A DNA stretch of 64,000 bases from Variovorax fucosicus (GCF_030316825.1 NZ_JASZYU010000003.1:62001-126000); one strand, 5' to 3'. Counted from the first letter of the stretch, positions 19,445 through 31,813 are shown. Notes: generated by a model not told the origin, from the letters alone. Numbers and translations: made by a program.

Positions 19445-19890
19445 CGACGACGCTCGATATCCACCAGATCCTCAAACTGCTGCCGCACCGCTACCCGTTC
19501 CTGCTGGTGGACCGGGTGTTGTCGATGGAGAAGGGCAAGCGCATCACCGCGCTGAAAAACGTCACGATGAACGAGCCGTTCTTCAATGGCCATTTTCCGC
19601 ACCGCCCGGTGATGCCTGGCGTGCTGATGCTCGAGGCGATGGCACAGGCTGCTGCGCTGCTGTCGTTCCATTCGCTCGACATCGTGCCCGACGACAACAC
19701 GGTCTACTACTTCGCCGCGATCGACGGGGCTCGCTTCAAGCGGCCGGTCGAGCCGGGCGATCAGCTCACGCTCGAGGTCGAAATCGACCGCATGAAGGCC
19801 GGTATTTCCAAGTTCAGGGGCCGCGCTCTGGTTGGCAGCGAACTGGCGTGCGAGGCCACGCTGATGTGCGCAATGCGCCAGATCAACTGA
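19441..19890 (+). CDS. fabZ: 3-hydroxyacyl-ACP dehydratase FabZ
   Basis: FabZ dehydrates 3-hydroxyacyl-ACP in fatty acid elongation and so competes with LpxA and LpxD for the same substrate. The hot-dog fold protein is 149 residues. Catalytic His51 is in [14 protein letters not shown] and Glu65 in [18 protein letters not shown] near the start is typical. The ATG overlaps the lpxD stop; lpxA follows after 13 bp. Placement among lpx genes is conserved and helps balance lipid A and phospholipid synthesis. Confidence 0.98.
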   Translation: MTTTLDIHQILKLLPHRYPFLLVDRVLSMEKGKRITALKNVTMNEPFFNGHFPHRPVMPGVLMLEAMAQAAALLSFHSLDIVPDDNTVYYFAAIDGARFKRPVEPGDQLTLEVEIDRMKAGISKFRGRALVGSELACEATLMCAMRQIN

Positions 19891-19903
19891 TCCTGTCGAC
19901 CGC

Positions 19904-20692
19904 ATGACCCAGGTTCATTCGACGGCCATCGTCGACCCGAAGGCCGAACTCGACGCATCCGTCACGGTTGGCCCCTACACCGTGATCGGCCCGCACGTGA
20001 AGGTGGGGGCCGGCACCACGATCGGTCCGCACTGCGTGATCGAGGGCCGAACCACCATCGGCGTCGACAACCAGATTTTCCAGTTCTCCTCGATCGGTGC
20101 CGTGCCGCAGGACAAGAAGTACGCGGGCGAGCCGACCGAGCTGGTGATCGGCGACCGCAACAGGATTCGCGAGTTCTGCACCTTCAACCTCGGCGTGCCG
20201 GGCGCTGGTGGCATCACGCGCGTCGGCCATGACAACTGGATCATGGCCTACACCCACATCGCGCACGATTGCCGGGTCGGCGACCACACCACGCTGGCCA
20301 ACAACACCACGCTGGCCGGCCATGTCGATCTCGGCGACTGGGTCACCGTCGGTGGCCTCGTGGGCATCCACCAGTTCGTGAAGGTCGGCGCGCACGCCAT
20401 GGTCGGTTTCGCCACTGCGGTGTCGCAGGACGTACCGCCGTTCATGCTGGTCGACGGCAACCCGATGGCGGTGCGCGGCTTCAACATCGTGGGCTTGCGC
20501 CGCCGCGGTTTCTCGGCCGCAAGGCTCGCGGCGGTCAAGCAGATGCACCGCCTCATCTACCGGCAGGGCCGCACGCTCGACGATGCGCGCGGCGCCGTCG
20601 ACGCGCTGGCGACCGAATTGCCGGAAGCCGCTGCCGACGTCGCGTTGATGAGCGGGTTTCTCGCCAACAGCACGCGCGGCATCGCGCGCTAG
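19904..20692 (+). CDS. lpxA: UDP-N-acetylglucosamine O-acyltransferase
   Basis: LpxA catalyses the first step of lipid A synthesis, acylation of UDP-GlcNAc at the 3-OH. The protein (262 residues) is a left-handed beta-helix of hexapeptide repeats ([20 protein letters not shown]). The catalytic histidine is in [13 protein letters not shown] near residue 122. [12 protein letters not shown] and [13 protein letters not shown] match the family. It begins 13 bp after fabZ and ends two bases before lpxB. Confidence 0.98.
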   Translation: MTQVHSTAIVDPKAELDASVTVGPYTVIGPHVKVGAGTTIGPHCVIEGRTTIGVDNQIFQFSSIGAVPQDKKYAGEPTELVIGDRNRIREFCTFNLGVPGAGGITRVGHDNWIMAYTHIAHDCRVGDHTTLANNTTLAGHVDLGDWVTVGGLVGIHQFVKVGAHAMVGFATAVSQDVPPFMLVDGNPMAVRGFNIVGLRRRGFSAARLAAVKQMHRLIYRQGRTLDDARGAVDALATELPEAAADVALMSGFLANSTRGIAR

Positions 20693-20694
20693 AC

Positions 20695-21849
20695 ATGTCC
20701 GCTCCCACGACGACACCGCGACAGTTCGCACTGGTCGCAGGCGAAGCGTCAGGCGATCTTCTGGCCAGCCTGCTGCTCGAAGGCCTTCAGGCGCGCTGGC
20801 CCGACATGCACGCAGCCGGCATCGGCGGGCCGCGCATGCTGGCGCGCGGCTTCGAAAGCTGGTGGCCGCAGGAGAAGCTCGCCGTGCGCGGTTACATCGA
20901 GGTGCTGCGCCACTATGCTGAAATTGCAGGCATCCGACGACAGCTCAAGGCGCGCCTGCTGCGCGAATGGCCGCAGCTGTTCATCGGCGTCGATGCGCCC
21001 GATTTCAACCTCGACCTCGAGGCCGGCCTGCGCGGCCGCGGCCTCAAGACCGTGCATTTCGTCTGTCCCTCGATCTGGGCCTGGCGCGCCGACCGGGTCG
21101 AGAAAATCCGGGCAGCCGCCGACCATGTCCTGTGCATCTTCCCGTTCGAGCCGGCCCTGCTCGCGAAGCAGGGCATTGCGGCCAGCTACGTCGGCCATCC
21201 GGTCGCCAACGTGATCCCGATCACGCCCGATCGCGCTGCCGCCCGTGCAGCGCTCGGCATCGAGGCCGACGCGACCGTGGTGGCGCTGCTGCCTGGCAGT
21301 CGCCGCTCCGAGCTGCGCTACCTTGCTTCCAGGTTCTTTTCGGCTGCAGCGCTGATGCAGCGGGCGCAGCCCGCTCTTAAATTCATAGCGCCGGTGTTGC
21401 CCGCGCTGCGCGCCGAAGTCGAGCAGCTGTTGGCAGCCAGCCCGATGGCAGGCCAGGTGCAACTGCTCGACGGCCAGTCGCACACCGCGCTGGCCGCCTG
21501 CGACGTGACGCTGATTGCGAGCGGCACCGCCACGCTGGAGGCTGCACTGTTCAAGCGGCCGATGGTGATCGCCTACAACATGCATTCGCTTTCCTGGCGC
21601 CTCATGCACCGGCAGCAGTTGCAACCCTGGGTCGGATTGCCGAACATCCTGTGCGGCGAGTTCGTGGTGCCCGAACTGCTGCAGGATGCCGCCACGCCCG
21701 AGGCGCTGGCCGAGGCCACGCTGGCCTGGCTTGCCGCCCCCGACCGCGTTGCGGCGCTGCAGCAGCGTTTTGCGACCCTGCACGACGAATTGCGCCGCGA
21801 CACCCCCACACTCTGTGCCGATGCGATCCAGAAAGTTCTTCAAAGCTGA
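20695..21849 (+). CDS. lpxB: Lipid-A-disaccharide synthase
   Basis: LpxB (GT19) joins UDP-2,3-diacylglucosamine and lipid X to form the lipid A disaccharide. The protein has 384 residues. [17 protein letters not shown] is the N-terminal signature, and [15 protein letters not shown] and [13 protein letters not shown] are the donor-binding and catalytic segments. An AT-rich 5-7-5 palindrome lies inside the gene at 21373-21389. The last 29 bp overlap the start of rnhB in another frame. Confidence 0.97.
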   Translation: MSAPTTTPRQFALVAGEASGDLLASLLLEGLQARWPDMHAAGIGGPRMLARGFESWWPQEKLAVRGYIEVLRHYAEIAGIRRQLKARLLREWPQLFIGVDAPDFNLDLEAGLRGRGLKTVHFVCPSIWAWRADRVEKIRAAADHVLCIFPFEPALLAKQGIAASYVGHPVANVIPITPDRAAARAALGIEADATVVALLPGSRRSELRYLASRFFSAAALMQRAQPALKFIAPVLPALRAEVEQLLAASPMAGQVQLLDGQSHTALAACDVTLIASGTATLEAALFKRPMVIAYNMHSLSWRLMHRQQLQPWVGLPNILCGEFVVPELLQDAATPEALAEATLAWLAAPDRVAALQQRFATLHDELRRDTPTLCADAIQKVLQS

Positions 21850-22495
21850 GCAGGCCGCGCTGGTCTGGGATGCGCCGGGTCTGCTGGCCGGGGTCGACGA
21901 AGCGGGCCGCGGCCCGCTGGCCGGACCGGTGGTGGCCGCGGCCGTGATCCTCGACGACCTGCGGCCGATCCGCGGGCTGGCGGATTCCAAAACCCTCACG
22001 GCGCTGCAGCGCGAGCGGCTGCACGACCAGATCCTGGCGCAGGCCCTCTGCTGCTCCATCGCGCTGGCCAGCGTCGAGGAAATCGACCGGCATAACATCC
22101 TCCAGGCCACCATGATCGCGATGCGCCGCGCGGTCGAGGGCCTGCGCCTGAAGCCGGCCAAGGTGCTGGTCGACGGCAACCGGTTGCCGACGCTCGACGT
22201 GCTGGCTGAAGCGATCGTCAAGGGCGACGCGCGCGTGAAGGCCATTTCCGCCGCCTCGATCCTGGCCAAGGTGCACCGCGACCGGTTGTGCGATCAACTG
22301 CACGCGGAGTTTCCGAACTACGGCTTTGCCAGCCACAAGGGCTATGGCACGCCCGAGCACATGGAAGCGCTGCAGCGCCACGGCGCCTGCGTGCACCACC
22401 GGCGTTCCTTCAGTCCCGTGGCGGCGGCCTATGCGCGCATGGCCGACCAAGCCGTGGCGCCGGATGTGCTCCTGCAGCGCGAAAGCGCGCCATGA
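21821..22495 (+). CDS. rnhB: Ribonuclease HII
   Basis: RNase HII removes ribonucleotides from DNA and RNA primers. The 224-residue protein has the catalytic [15 protein letters not shown] near residue 24, with the DE pair, and the later [12 protein letters not shown] and [17 protein letters not shown] segments. The start is the ATG at 21821, inside the lpxB end; no other start codon lies between it and the core domain, so the 29-bp overlap is probably real. The stop overlaps the next ATG by four bases. Confidence 0.96.
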   Translation: MRSRKFFKAEQAALVWDAPGLLAGVDEAGRGPLAGPVVAAAVILDDLRPIRGLADSKTLTALQRERLHDQILAQALCCSIALASVEEIDRHNILQATMIAMRRAVEGLRLKPAKVLVDGNRLPTLDVLAEAIVKGDARVKAISAASILAKVHRDRLCDQLHAEFPNYGFASHKGYGTPEHMEALQRHGACVHHRRSFSPVAAAYARMADQAVAPDVLLQRESAP

Positions 22496-23271
22496 GCGTT
22501 TCCGACGTCCAGCACGTCACTTCGCGCGACAACCCGTTGCTGAAAGACCTGCGCAAGCTTGCGCAAGACCCGGGCGCCTATCGCAGGCTCGGCCGCCTCT
22601 GGCTCGAGGGCGACCACCTGTGCCGTGCGGCGCTGGCGCGTGGCGTGCGCCCGGCCATTGCGGTTTTTTCAGCGTCGTTCTGGCCTGCAGCGCCAGTCGA
22701 ATTGGCGCAGGCTGCTGTCAAAAAGATCGTGATTGCAGATGCATTGCTGGCTGCTGTGAGCGGTCTCGAGTCGCCGGCGCCGATGGGCTTTGTTCTCGAC
22801 CTGCCGGACCGGCCCGAATTGCTGCCCGACGCGCCGACCGTGGTGCTCGACCGGCTGCAGGACGCGGGCAATGTGGGTTCCATCCTGCGCAGCGCTTCTG
22901 CCTTCGGTTTCTCTCAGGTGGTGGCGCTCAAGGGCACGGCCGCACTGTGGGCGCCCAAGGTATTGCGCGCCGGCATGGGCGCGCACTTCGGCCTGCGGCT
23001 GATCGAGGGTGTGGATGCGTCGGCGCTCGATGGCCTGACGGTGCCGCTGGTCGCGACCAGCTCGCACCACGGCGACTGGCTGCACAAGGCAAGGTTGCCG
23101 CATCCCTGTGCATGGCTCATGGGCCACGAGGGGCAGGGCGTGTCGGCCGAGTTGGAGGCGCGCGCCTCTCATCGCATTCGTATTGCCCAGCCCGGCGGCG
23201 AAGAATCGCTCAACGTCGCAGCTGCGGCGGCGATTTGCCTGCACGCGAGTGCTGCAGCGCGCCAGGCCTGA
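22492..23271 (+). CDS. TrmH/SpoU-family RNA 2'-O-methyltransferase
   Basis: A SPOUT-class enzyme that transfers a methyl group from S-adenosylmethionine to a ribose 2'-OH of rRNA or tRNA. All three SpoU motifs are present: [28 protein letters not shown], and [16 protein letters not shown]. An N-terminal RNA-binding domain (about residues 1-95) precedes them. The protein is 259 residues and starts with an ATG overlapping the rnhB stop. The exact target (23S G2251-like or a tRNA) cannot be read off. A 6-7-6 palindrome (22690-22708) lies inside it. It ends the long cluster; a separate promoter for carA follows. Confidence 0.92.
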   Translation: MSVSDVQHVTSRDNPLLKDLRKLAQDPGAYRRLGRLWLEGDHLCRAALARGVRPAIAVFSASFWPAAPVELAQAAVKKIVIADALLAAVSGLESPAPMGFVLDLPDRPELLPDAPTVVLDRLQDAGNVGSILRSASAFGFSQVVALKGTAALWAPKVLRAGMGAHFGLRLIEGVDASALDGLTVPLVATSSHHGDWLHKARLPHPCAWLMGHEGQGVSAELEARASHRIRIAQPGGEESLNVAAAAAICLHASAAARQA

Positions 23272-23296
23272 ATCAATTTCGCGGGGCGCCACCGGC

Positions 23297-23302
23297 TATA
23301 AT
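23297..23302 (+). promoter_or_regulatory. carA: Candidate -10 element of the carAB promoter
   Basis: A perfect TATAAT stands 26 bp after the methyltransferase stop. The best-placed -35 (CAATTT, 23274-23279) is weak, which suits a regulated promoter. Transcription would start near 23309 and give a leader of about 114 nt before the carA TTG. An AACCC/GGGTT hairpin can form late in this leader. No clear PyrR or ArgR site could be seen. Confidence 0.55.
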
Positions 23303-23422
23303 CAAGGGCTTTCCCGCACCCACCCCGCCCACAGCGCACGCAAGCCACCTCCTCGACGAAAGCCGCAACCCCCGAGTCGCTTCTTGGGTTCGCTTTGGGC
23401 GTCATCCATCCGGAGAACCCAG

Positions 23423-24587
23423 TTGCTTTTGTCTCTCAAGGGAGTTTTCCCGCCCGCCATCCTGGCGCTTGCAGACGGCACGGTCTTTCTCGGCAACTCG
23501 ATTGGCGCCACTGGCGCCACCGTCGGTGAAGTGGTGTTCAACACCGCGATGACCGGCTACCAGGAAATCCTGACCGACCCGAGCTATTGCCAGCAGATCG
23601 TGACCCTCACGTATCCGCACATCGGCAACTACGGCGTCAACGAGGAAGACGTCGAAGCCGACAAGATCCACGCCGCAGGCCTGATCATCAAGGACTTGCC
23701 GCTCGTCGCGTCCAACTTCCGCAAGACCGCCACGCTCAACGAGTACCTGGTGGCCGGCCGCACGGTCGCGATTGCCAACATCGACACCCGCAAGCTCACG
23801 CGCCACCTGCGCACGCACGGCGCACAGAACGGCTGCATCCTCGGCTTGGCCGAAGGCGAGGCCGCCACCCAGGCACTGATCGACAAGGCCATCGCCGCCG
23901 CCAAGGCCGCGCCGAGCATGGCCGGGCTGGATCTGGCCAAAGTGGTGTCGGTTCAGCAAACCTACGAATGGACGCAGACCGAGTGGAAGCTCGGCGCCGG
24001 CTACGGCGTGCAGATCACGCCGAAGTTCCACGTCGTGGCCTTCGACTATGGCGTAAAGAAGAACATCTTGCGCATGATCGCGCAGCGCGGCGCGCGCATC
24101 ACGGTGGTTCCGGCGCAAACGCCCGCGGCCGATGTGCTCAAGCTCAAGCCCGACGGCATCTTTCTGGCCAACGGCCCCGGTGACCCGGAGCCCTGCGACT
24201 ACGCGATCAGCGCCGTGAAGGAACTGATCGAGACCGGCATCCCGACCTTCGGCATCTGCCTGGGCCACCAGATCATGGCGCTGGCTTCGGGCGCGAAGAC
24301 TTTCAAGATGAAGTTCGGGCACCACGGCGCGAACCATCCGGTCAAGGATCTCGACAACGGCCGCGTGAGCATCACCAGCCAGAACCACGGCTTCGCCGTC
24401 GACGAGAAAACGCTGCCCGCAACCCTGCGCCCGACCCACATCAGCCTGTTCGACAACACGCTGCAGGGCCTGGCCCGCACCGACAAGCCCGCGTTCTGCT
24501 TCCAGGGCCACCCGGAAGCCTCGCCGGGCCCGCACGACATCGGCTACCTGTTCGACCGCTTCACGGCATTGATGGAGAAACACAAGA

Positions 24588-24595
<8 letters not shown>
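23423..24595 (+). CDS. carA: Carbamoyl-phosphate synthase small subunit
   Basis: CarA is the glutaminase subunit that feeds ammonia to CarB for carbamoyl phosphate, used for arginine and pyrimidines. The 390-residue protein has an N-terminal CPSase domain (residues 1-155) and a class I glutamine amidotransferase domain with the nucleophile cysteine in [16 protein letters not shown] near residue 279 and the His/Glu pair in [12 protein letters not shown]. The start codon is TTG, supported by CGGAGAA six bases upstream and by the conserved start [13 protein letters not shown]. carB overlaps the end of carA by eight bases. Confidence 0.97.
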
Positions 24596-27809
<3,214 letters not shown>

Positions 27810-27813
27810 AGCC

Positions 27814-28695
27814 ATGGCCTCCCAGCTCGTCGAACTCGACCTGGCCGACTGGGGCGGCGCCACGCCCAACGAAGCGTGGATCGCTGCCCTCGAGGCTGGC
27901 AAGGTGCTGTACTTCCCGCGCCTGGGCTTTGAACTGCTGCCGTCGGAGCAGAAGCTGCTTGACCCGGCGCTGCTGGCCGAGGGCGTGCGCAACATCAGCC
28001 TCGACGTGACTGCGTCCGGGGAGGGCAAGCTCAAGGGCGTGGCGGGCGACGAATCGACGCAGCAGACGGCGGCCGCGATGATCGGCCGCTTTCGCAGCCA
28101 GGCGCGCCAGCTGATCGACGGCTTGCTGCCGCACTACAGCCCGTCGTTGCGCATGGCGCCGACCAGCTTCCGCCCGGCCCAGGTCGAAACGCGCGTGCAA
28201 TCCTGGCGCGCCGACGACAGGCGCCTGCATGTCGACTCCTTTCCCTCGCGGCCCAACTACGGTGAGCGCATCCTGCGCGTGTTCACCAATCTGAATCCGC
28301 AGGGCGCGCCGCGCGTCTGGCGGGTGGGTGAGCCGTTCGAGACGGTGGCACAACGCTTTCTGCCGCGCGCCAAGCCGTATTCACGCCTGCAGGCCAGGCT
28401 GCTGCGCACGCTGCGCGTGACCAAGTCGCTGCGCAGCGAGTACGACCACCTGATGCTGCAGCTGCACGACGCGATGAAGTCCGACCTGGACTATCAAAAG
28501 ACAGCAGAGCAGGAAACCGTGCCGTTTCCGCCCGGTTCGGTGTGGGTCTGTTTTTCGGACCAGACCTCCCACGCCGTGATGTCGGGCCAGTTCATGGCCG
28601 AGCAGACCCTTCATCTGCCGGCCGCAAGCCAATACAATCCTTCTGCAAGTCCGCTGGCTATTTTGAGCCGGCTGACCGGACGAACCCTCGTCTGA
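27814..28695 (+). CDS. kdoO: Kdo hydroxylase family, Fe(II)/2-oxoglutarate-dependent
   Basis: A 293-residue protein matching the KdoO family first described in Burkholderia and Yersinia, which hydroxylates C3 of the outer Kdo sugar of lipopolysaccharide to give Ko. The iron-binding facial triad is visible as His139-x-Asp141 in [10 protein letters not shown] and His253 in [19 protein letters not shown]. The gene starts four bases after carB and probably rides on its transcript; a terminator follows it. There is no signal peptide, so it acts on the cytoplasmic face. Function is inferred from the family. Two AT-rich patches occur near its end (28490s and around 28660). Confidence 0.8.
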   Translation: MASQLVELDLADWGGATPNEAWIAALEAGKVLYFPRLGFELLPSEQKLLDPALLAEGVRNISLDVTASGEGKLKGVAGDESTQQTAAAMIGRFRSQARQLIDGLLPHYSPSLRMAPTSFRPAQVETRVQSWRADDRRLHVDSFPSRPNYGERILRVFTNLNPQGAPRVWRVGEPFETVAQRFLPRAKPYSRLQARLLRTLRVTKSLRSEYDHLMLQLHDAMKSDLDYQKTAEQETVPFPPGSVWVCFSDQTSHAVMSGQFMAEQTLHLPAASQYNPSASPLAILSRLTGRTLV

Positions 28696-28711
28696 TTTCC
28701 ACTACCCAGAT

Positions 28712-28747
28712 ACCGCCGAACGGCGACGTTCGGCGGTTTCGCTTTTT
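28712..28747 (+). terminator. Intrinsic terminator between kdoO and greA
   Basis: ACCGCCGAACG (28712-28722) and CGTTCGGCGGT (28727-28737) form a perfect 11-bp stem with a GCGA tetraloop, followed by TTCGCTTTTT. It ends the carAB-kdoO transcript, or lets a fraction read into greA, which begins 13 bases later. Confidence 0.85.
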
Positions 28748-28760
28748 GAGACAGGCAACC

Positions 28761-29240
28761 ATGGCCACCACCATTCCGATTACCAAGCGCGGCGCCGAGA
28801 AGCTCCGCGAAGAACTGCACCGCCTCAAGACCGTCGACCGCCCCTGGGTCATCAACGCGATCTCGGAGGCACGCGCCCAGGGCGACCTGAGCGAAAACGC
28901 CGAGTACGAAGTCGCCAAGGATCGCCAGGGCTTCATCGAGGGCCGCATCCAGGAGGTCGAGGGCAAGCTCTCGGCCGCGCAGGTCATCGACCCGACCGAG
29001 CTCGACGCCGGCGGCAAGGTAGTGTTCGGCTCCACCGTGGAACTCGAGGAAGAGGAGTCCGGCGAGGCGGTCAAATACCAGATCGTCGGCGAGGACGAGG
29101 CCGACCTGAAGCTGGGCCTGATCAACATCTCCAGCCCCATCGCGCGCGCGCTGATCGGCAAGGAAGAGGGCGATACGGCCGAAGTGCAGGCGCCGGGCGG
29201 CCTCAAGCGCTACGAAATCGTGGCGGTGCGCTACCTCTGA
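28761..29240 (+). CDS. greA: Transcription elongation factor GreA
   Basis: GreA rescues backtracked RNA polymerase by stimulating transcript cleavage through the secondary channel. The 159-residue protein has the N-terminal coiled coil with the acidic tip ([19 protein letters not shown], Asp and Glu at the tip) and the C-terminal FKBP-like domain ([24 protein letters not shown]). The ATG at 28761 is chosen by family alignment. A short AGACAGGCAACC precedes it. The next gene overlaps the stop by one base. Confidence 0.98.
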   Translation: MATTIPITKRGAEKLREELHRLKTVDRPWVINAISEARAQGDLSENAEYEVAKDRQGFIEGRIQEVEGKLSAAQVIDPTELDAGGKVVFGSTVELEEEESGEAVKYQIVGEDEADLKLGLINISSPIARALIGKEEGDTAEVQAPGGLKRYEIVAVRYL

Positions 29241-29665
29241 TGCGGGCCCTGGTCGCGCGCCTGCCCGGCATCGTTGCGGCGTTCTGGTGGGGCAGCCTGA
29301 GCACGATCGGGTTCCTGGTCGTGCCGTTGCTGTTCAAGCACCTGGCAACCCCCACGATCGCGGGCGGCATGGCGGCCAGGCTTTTCACGGCCCAGACCTG
29401 GGTCTCGATCGCGTGCGCTCTGCTGCTCCTGATGGTGAGCCGATCGGCCCGCGCGCCCGAAACCGCCGACCGGGTGCGGGCGGCCTTGCCGTTCATCCTG
29501 GCGGGCTTGCTGTTTGCACTGCTGGCCGAGTTCGGCGTCGCGCCGCGCATCGTGGCGCGCGACAACCTGCCGCTGTGGCACGCGGTTGGCAGCGGCATGT
29601 ACCTGTTGCAGTGGGTGAGCGCCGCAGTCGTCCTGTGGCGGATGCAAGGCCCCGCGCTTCGCTGA
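29240..29665 (+). CDS. DUF4149-type small inner-membrane protein
   Basis: A 141-residue hydrophobic protein with four likely membrane helices (about residues 8-32, 50-68, 82-98 and 118-136) and no catalytic motif. Sequence and size fit the DUF4149 group often found next to greA or yhbY in Burkholderiales. The ATG overlaps the greA TGA by one base, so the two are probably cotranslated. The function is unknown. It converges with the glycosyltransferase-like gene across 17 bp. Confidence 0.75.
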   Translation: MRALVARLPGIVAAFWWGSLSTIGFLVVPLLFKHLATPTIAGGMAARLFTAQTWVSIACALLLLMVSRSARAPETADRVRAALPFILAGLLFALLAEFGVAPRIVARDNLPLWHAVGSGMYLLQWVSAAVVLWRMQGPALR

Positions 29666-29682
29666 GACGCCTGAAGGCGCGC

Positions 29683-30453
29683 TTACTCTTTCCAGTGCTC
29701 GGCGACCCAGCGCGCCGGGCGGATAAAGCGGAACCGGCGGTTGCGGCGTCCGGCCAGCGCATCGGGCGGGTTGCACTCGCCGTGAAAGATCACCACGCGC
29801 GCACCTTCAGGCACAAAGGGTGGCTGCCAGTAGTTGGTCGGCCACACCGGAATGCCGTGGTACTTGAAGCTCGGGCACCAGGCGCTCGGCCAATAGCTGA
29901 GCTTTCCCTGCTTGTGCACGTAGTCCGACAGGTAGGTCTGCTCGTTGCGAAACTGCTCGCGCAGCGCCGTCTCGTGGCTACGGAAATGATCCAGCACATC
30001 GGCATGCGCGCCGATCGTGAAGCGGTACACCGACGAGTTTCCGGTCACGCGCCAGGGGCGGCGGTAGTCCTTGATGATCACGAACTCGCCGGGCTCGGTG
30101 AAGAATTCGTCGAGGCTGCCGACCACCACGATGTCGAGGTCGAGAAACAGCGCCTGGCCGTGCAGTCCGTAGACGTCAGGCAGGTCGCGGCTCAGCGTGG
30201 TGAGCTTGCGCCAGGCCCGATCGCGCACGCCGGCCGCCTCGGGCCGGATGTCGAGCCGCGGAATCGGAAAGCATTCGACCTCTTTGCGTATTCCGGCGGC
30301 GTCGTCGGTCAGGCAGACAAAGCGGAACTCGCCACTCAGATGGCGGCGCGCCATCGCATAGAGCTTGTTGACGTAGTAGGCCTCGTACTTGGTGCCCCAC
30401 TTCATGCACAAGATGTGGCGCATCGGCGGCGCCGCTCCAGCCTCCAGCGCCAT
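29683..30453 (-). CDS. Glycosyltransferase-like protein with DxD motif
   Basis: A 256-residue soluble protein that looks like a GT-A-fold glycosyltransferase: an N-terminal strand RHILCMKWGTKYEAYYVNKLY, the metal-binding DxD in ALFLDLDIVVVGSLDEFF near residue 105, and a C-terminal HGECNPPDAL. No membrane segment is seen. Donor and acceptor are unknown; an envelope or LPS role is plausible but not shown. The start at 30453 lies three bases after the yhbY stop with AGGCGGATTGAGCG upstream; a second Met, 10 codons in, is possible. It is cotranscribed with yhbY. Confidence 0.7.
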   Translation of the reverse strand: MALEAGAAPPMRHILCMKWGTKYEAYYVNKLYAMARRHLSGEFRFVCLTDDAAGIRKEVECFPIPRLDIRPEAAGVRDRAWRKLTTLSRDLPDVYGLHGQALFLDLDIVVVGSLDEFFTEPGEFVIIKDYRRPWRVTGNSSVYRFTIGAHADVLDHFRSHETALREQFRNEQTYLSDYVHKQGKLSYWPSAWCPSFKYHGIPVWPTNYWQPPFVPEGARVVIFHGECNPPDALAGRRNRRFRFIRPARWVAEHWKE

Positions 30454-30456
30454 CGC

Positions 30457-30936
30457 TCAATCCGCCTGGCGCTGCTTTTTCACCGACAGCGACTTGCGCG
30501 GCTTGGCACGCTTGATGTTGCCGCCGGGGGTGAGGCGCTGGTTGCCGAGCACGCGCAGGGTCTTTATCTCGGGCCGCTGGCCGAAGCGCTTGCTGTACTT
30601 GACGACCTTGATGTCGCGGGGGCCGGGCATGCGGTCTTCGTCGACTTCCTTGACCTTCTCGGCTTTCGGGCGCCACAGCACCAGCAGCTTGCCGATGTGC
30701 TGGATCGGGGCCGCATCGAGTTCGTCGGCCAGCGTCTGCAGCATCGCGTCGCGCGCGACCCGGTCGTCGGAGAAGACGCGGATCTTGATGAGGCCATGCG
30801 CCTTGAGTGCGGCGTCGGTTTCCTTCTTGACGGCCGGCGTGAGCCCGTCACCGCCGATCATGACGATCGGGTTCAGATGGTGCGCTTCGGAGCGGTGCAC
30901 CTTGCGCTGGGCGGGGGTCAAATGAATAGCGGGCAT
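30457..30936 (-). CDS. yhbY: CRM-domain RNA-binding protein YhbY
   Basis: YhbY is a small RNA-binding protein associated with the 50S ribosome precursor. The CRM domain (residues 1-95) shows [20 protein letters not shown], the GxxG-type VMIGGDGLT, and LIKIRVF. At 159 residues it is longer than E. coli YhbY (about 97) because of a basic C-terminal extension ending in [15 protein letters not shown]. The ATG at 30936 is chosen by homology. GATAAT stands six bases upstream of it, so the mRNA may be nearly leaderless. It is divergent from rlmE. Confidence 0.92.
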   Translation of the reverse strand: MPAIHLTPAQRKVHRSEAHHLNPIVMIGGDGLTPAVKKETDAALKAHGLIKIRVFSDDRVARDAMLQTLADELDAAPIQHIGKLLVLWRPKAEKVKEVDEDRMPGPRDIKVVKYSKRFGQRPEIKTLRVLGNQRLTPGGNIKRAKPRKSLSVKKQRQAD

Positions 30937-30941
30937 GCCCG

Positions 30942-30948
30942 TATTATC
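30942..30948. promoter_or_regulatory. Overlapping divergent -10 elements of yhbY and rlmE
   Basis: The heptamer TATTATC reads as TATTAT on the plus strand (30942-30947), about 26 bp before the rlmE ATG, and as GATAAT on the minus strand (30948-30943), six bases before the yhbY ATG. Both directions lack a strong -35. If both are used, polymerase would compete for one site, coupling the two genes in opposite senses. Confidence 0.4.
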
Positions 30949-30973
30949 GAACCACTGTGAAACGACCCTACGG

Positions 30974-31642
30974 ATGAGCACCAAAACAACCGGCAAGAAG
31001 GTCAACAAGGCCTGGCTGCACGACCATATCAACGACCCGTGGGTCAAGCTCGCGACCAAAGAGGGCTACCGGGCGCGCGCTGCCTACAAGCTCAAGGAAA
31101 TCGACGAGACGCTGGGCCTGATCAAGCCCGGGCAGCTCGTGATCGACCTGGGCTCCACGCCGGGGGCCTGGAGCCAGTACGCGCGGCGCCGGATGGCGCC
31201 TGGCGGGGCTGCGGCGGGTCAGTTGCACGGCACCATCATCGCGCTCGACATGCTGCCGATGGAGCCGATCGAGGGCGTGATCTTCCTGCAGGGCGACTTC
31301 CGCGAGCCGGACGTGCTCGCGCGCCTCGAGGAGGCCTTGCAGGGGCGCAAGGCCGACGTGGTGGTGTCCGACATGGCGCCCAACCTCTCCGGCATCGCCT
31401 CGGCCGATGCGGCGCGCATCGCCCACCTGGTGGAGCTTGCGGTCGACTTTGCCGGTCGCCACATGAAGGCCGAGGGCGCGCTCGTGACCAAGCTGTTTCA
31501 CGGCAGCGGCTACGACCCGCTCAACAAGCTGTTCAAGGACACCTTCAAGGTCGTAAAGAAGGTCAAACCGAAGGCATCGCGCGACAAGTCGTCCGAGACT
31601 TTTCTGGTCGGGATCGGCCTGAAGGTATCGGATACGCCTTGA
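30974..31642 (+). CDS. rlmE: 23S rRNA (uridine-2'-O) methyltransferase RlmE (FtsJ/RrmJ)
   Basis: RlmE methylates U2552 in the A-loop of 23S rRNA in the 50S subunit and is a heat-shock protein in E. coli. The 222-residue protein has the K-D-K-E tetrad environment: [14 protein letters not shown], the SAM motif [24 protein letters not shown] and [13 protein letters not shown] at 30974 is chosen by homology. It is divergent from yhbY and precedes ftsH, the usual order. Confidence 0.97.
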   Translation: MSTKTTGKKVNKAWLHDHINDPWVKLATKEGYRARAAYKLKEIDETLGLIKPGQLVIDLGSTPGAWSQYARRRMAPGGAAAGQLHGTIIALDMLPMEPIEGVIFLQGDFREPDVLARLEEALQGRKADVVVSDMAPNLSGIASADAARIAHLVELAVDFAGRHMKAEGALVTKLFHGSGYDPLNKLFKDTFKVVKKVKPKASRDKSSETFLVGIGLKVSDTP

Positions 31643-31651
31643 TACCGTTGC

Positions 31652-31742
31652 CGCCAAACGGGGCGGTTTGGCGCAAAACCGTGCAGGCCCTGTGGCTGAT
31701 GGGTGCAAACAAGGCTATTTCGCAGCTTGAAAAGCCTAAAAT
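31652..31742 (+). promoter_or_regulatory. rlmE-ftsH intergenic region with hairpin and candidate -10
   Basis: The 171-bp gap holds two notable elements. CGCCAAAC/GTTTGGCG (31652-31659 and 31666-31673) is a hairpin without a T tract. AGGCT/AGCCT (31712-31716 and 31733-31737) is an inverted repeat that runs into TAAAAT (31737-31742), a likely -10 for ftsH with no clear -35. The second repeat could be an operator, but this is speculative. Confidence 0.35.
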
Positions 31743-31813
31743 GGGCGTCAATTGCCTGCCTGGTGCGCGGCTTTCATTGTTTTGTCACGCGCACCCTACG
31801 ACTGGAGCCTCGT

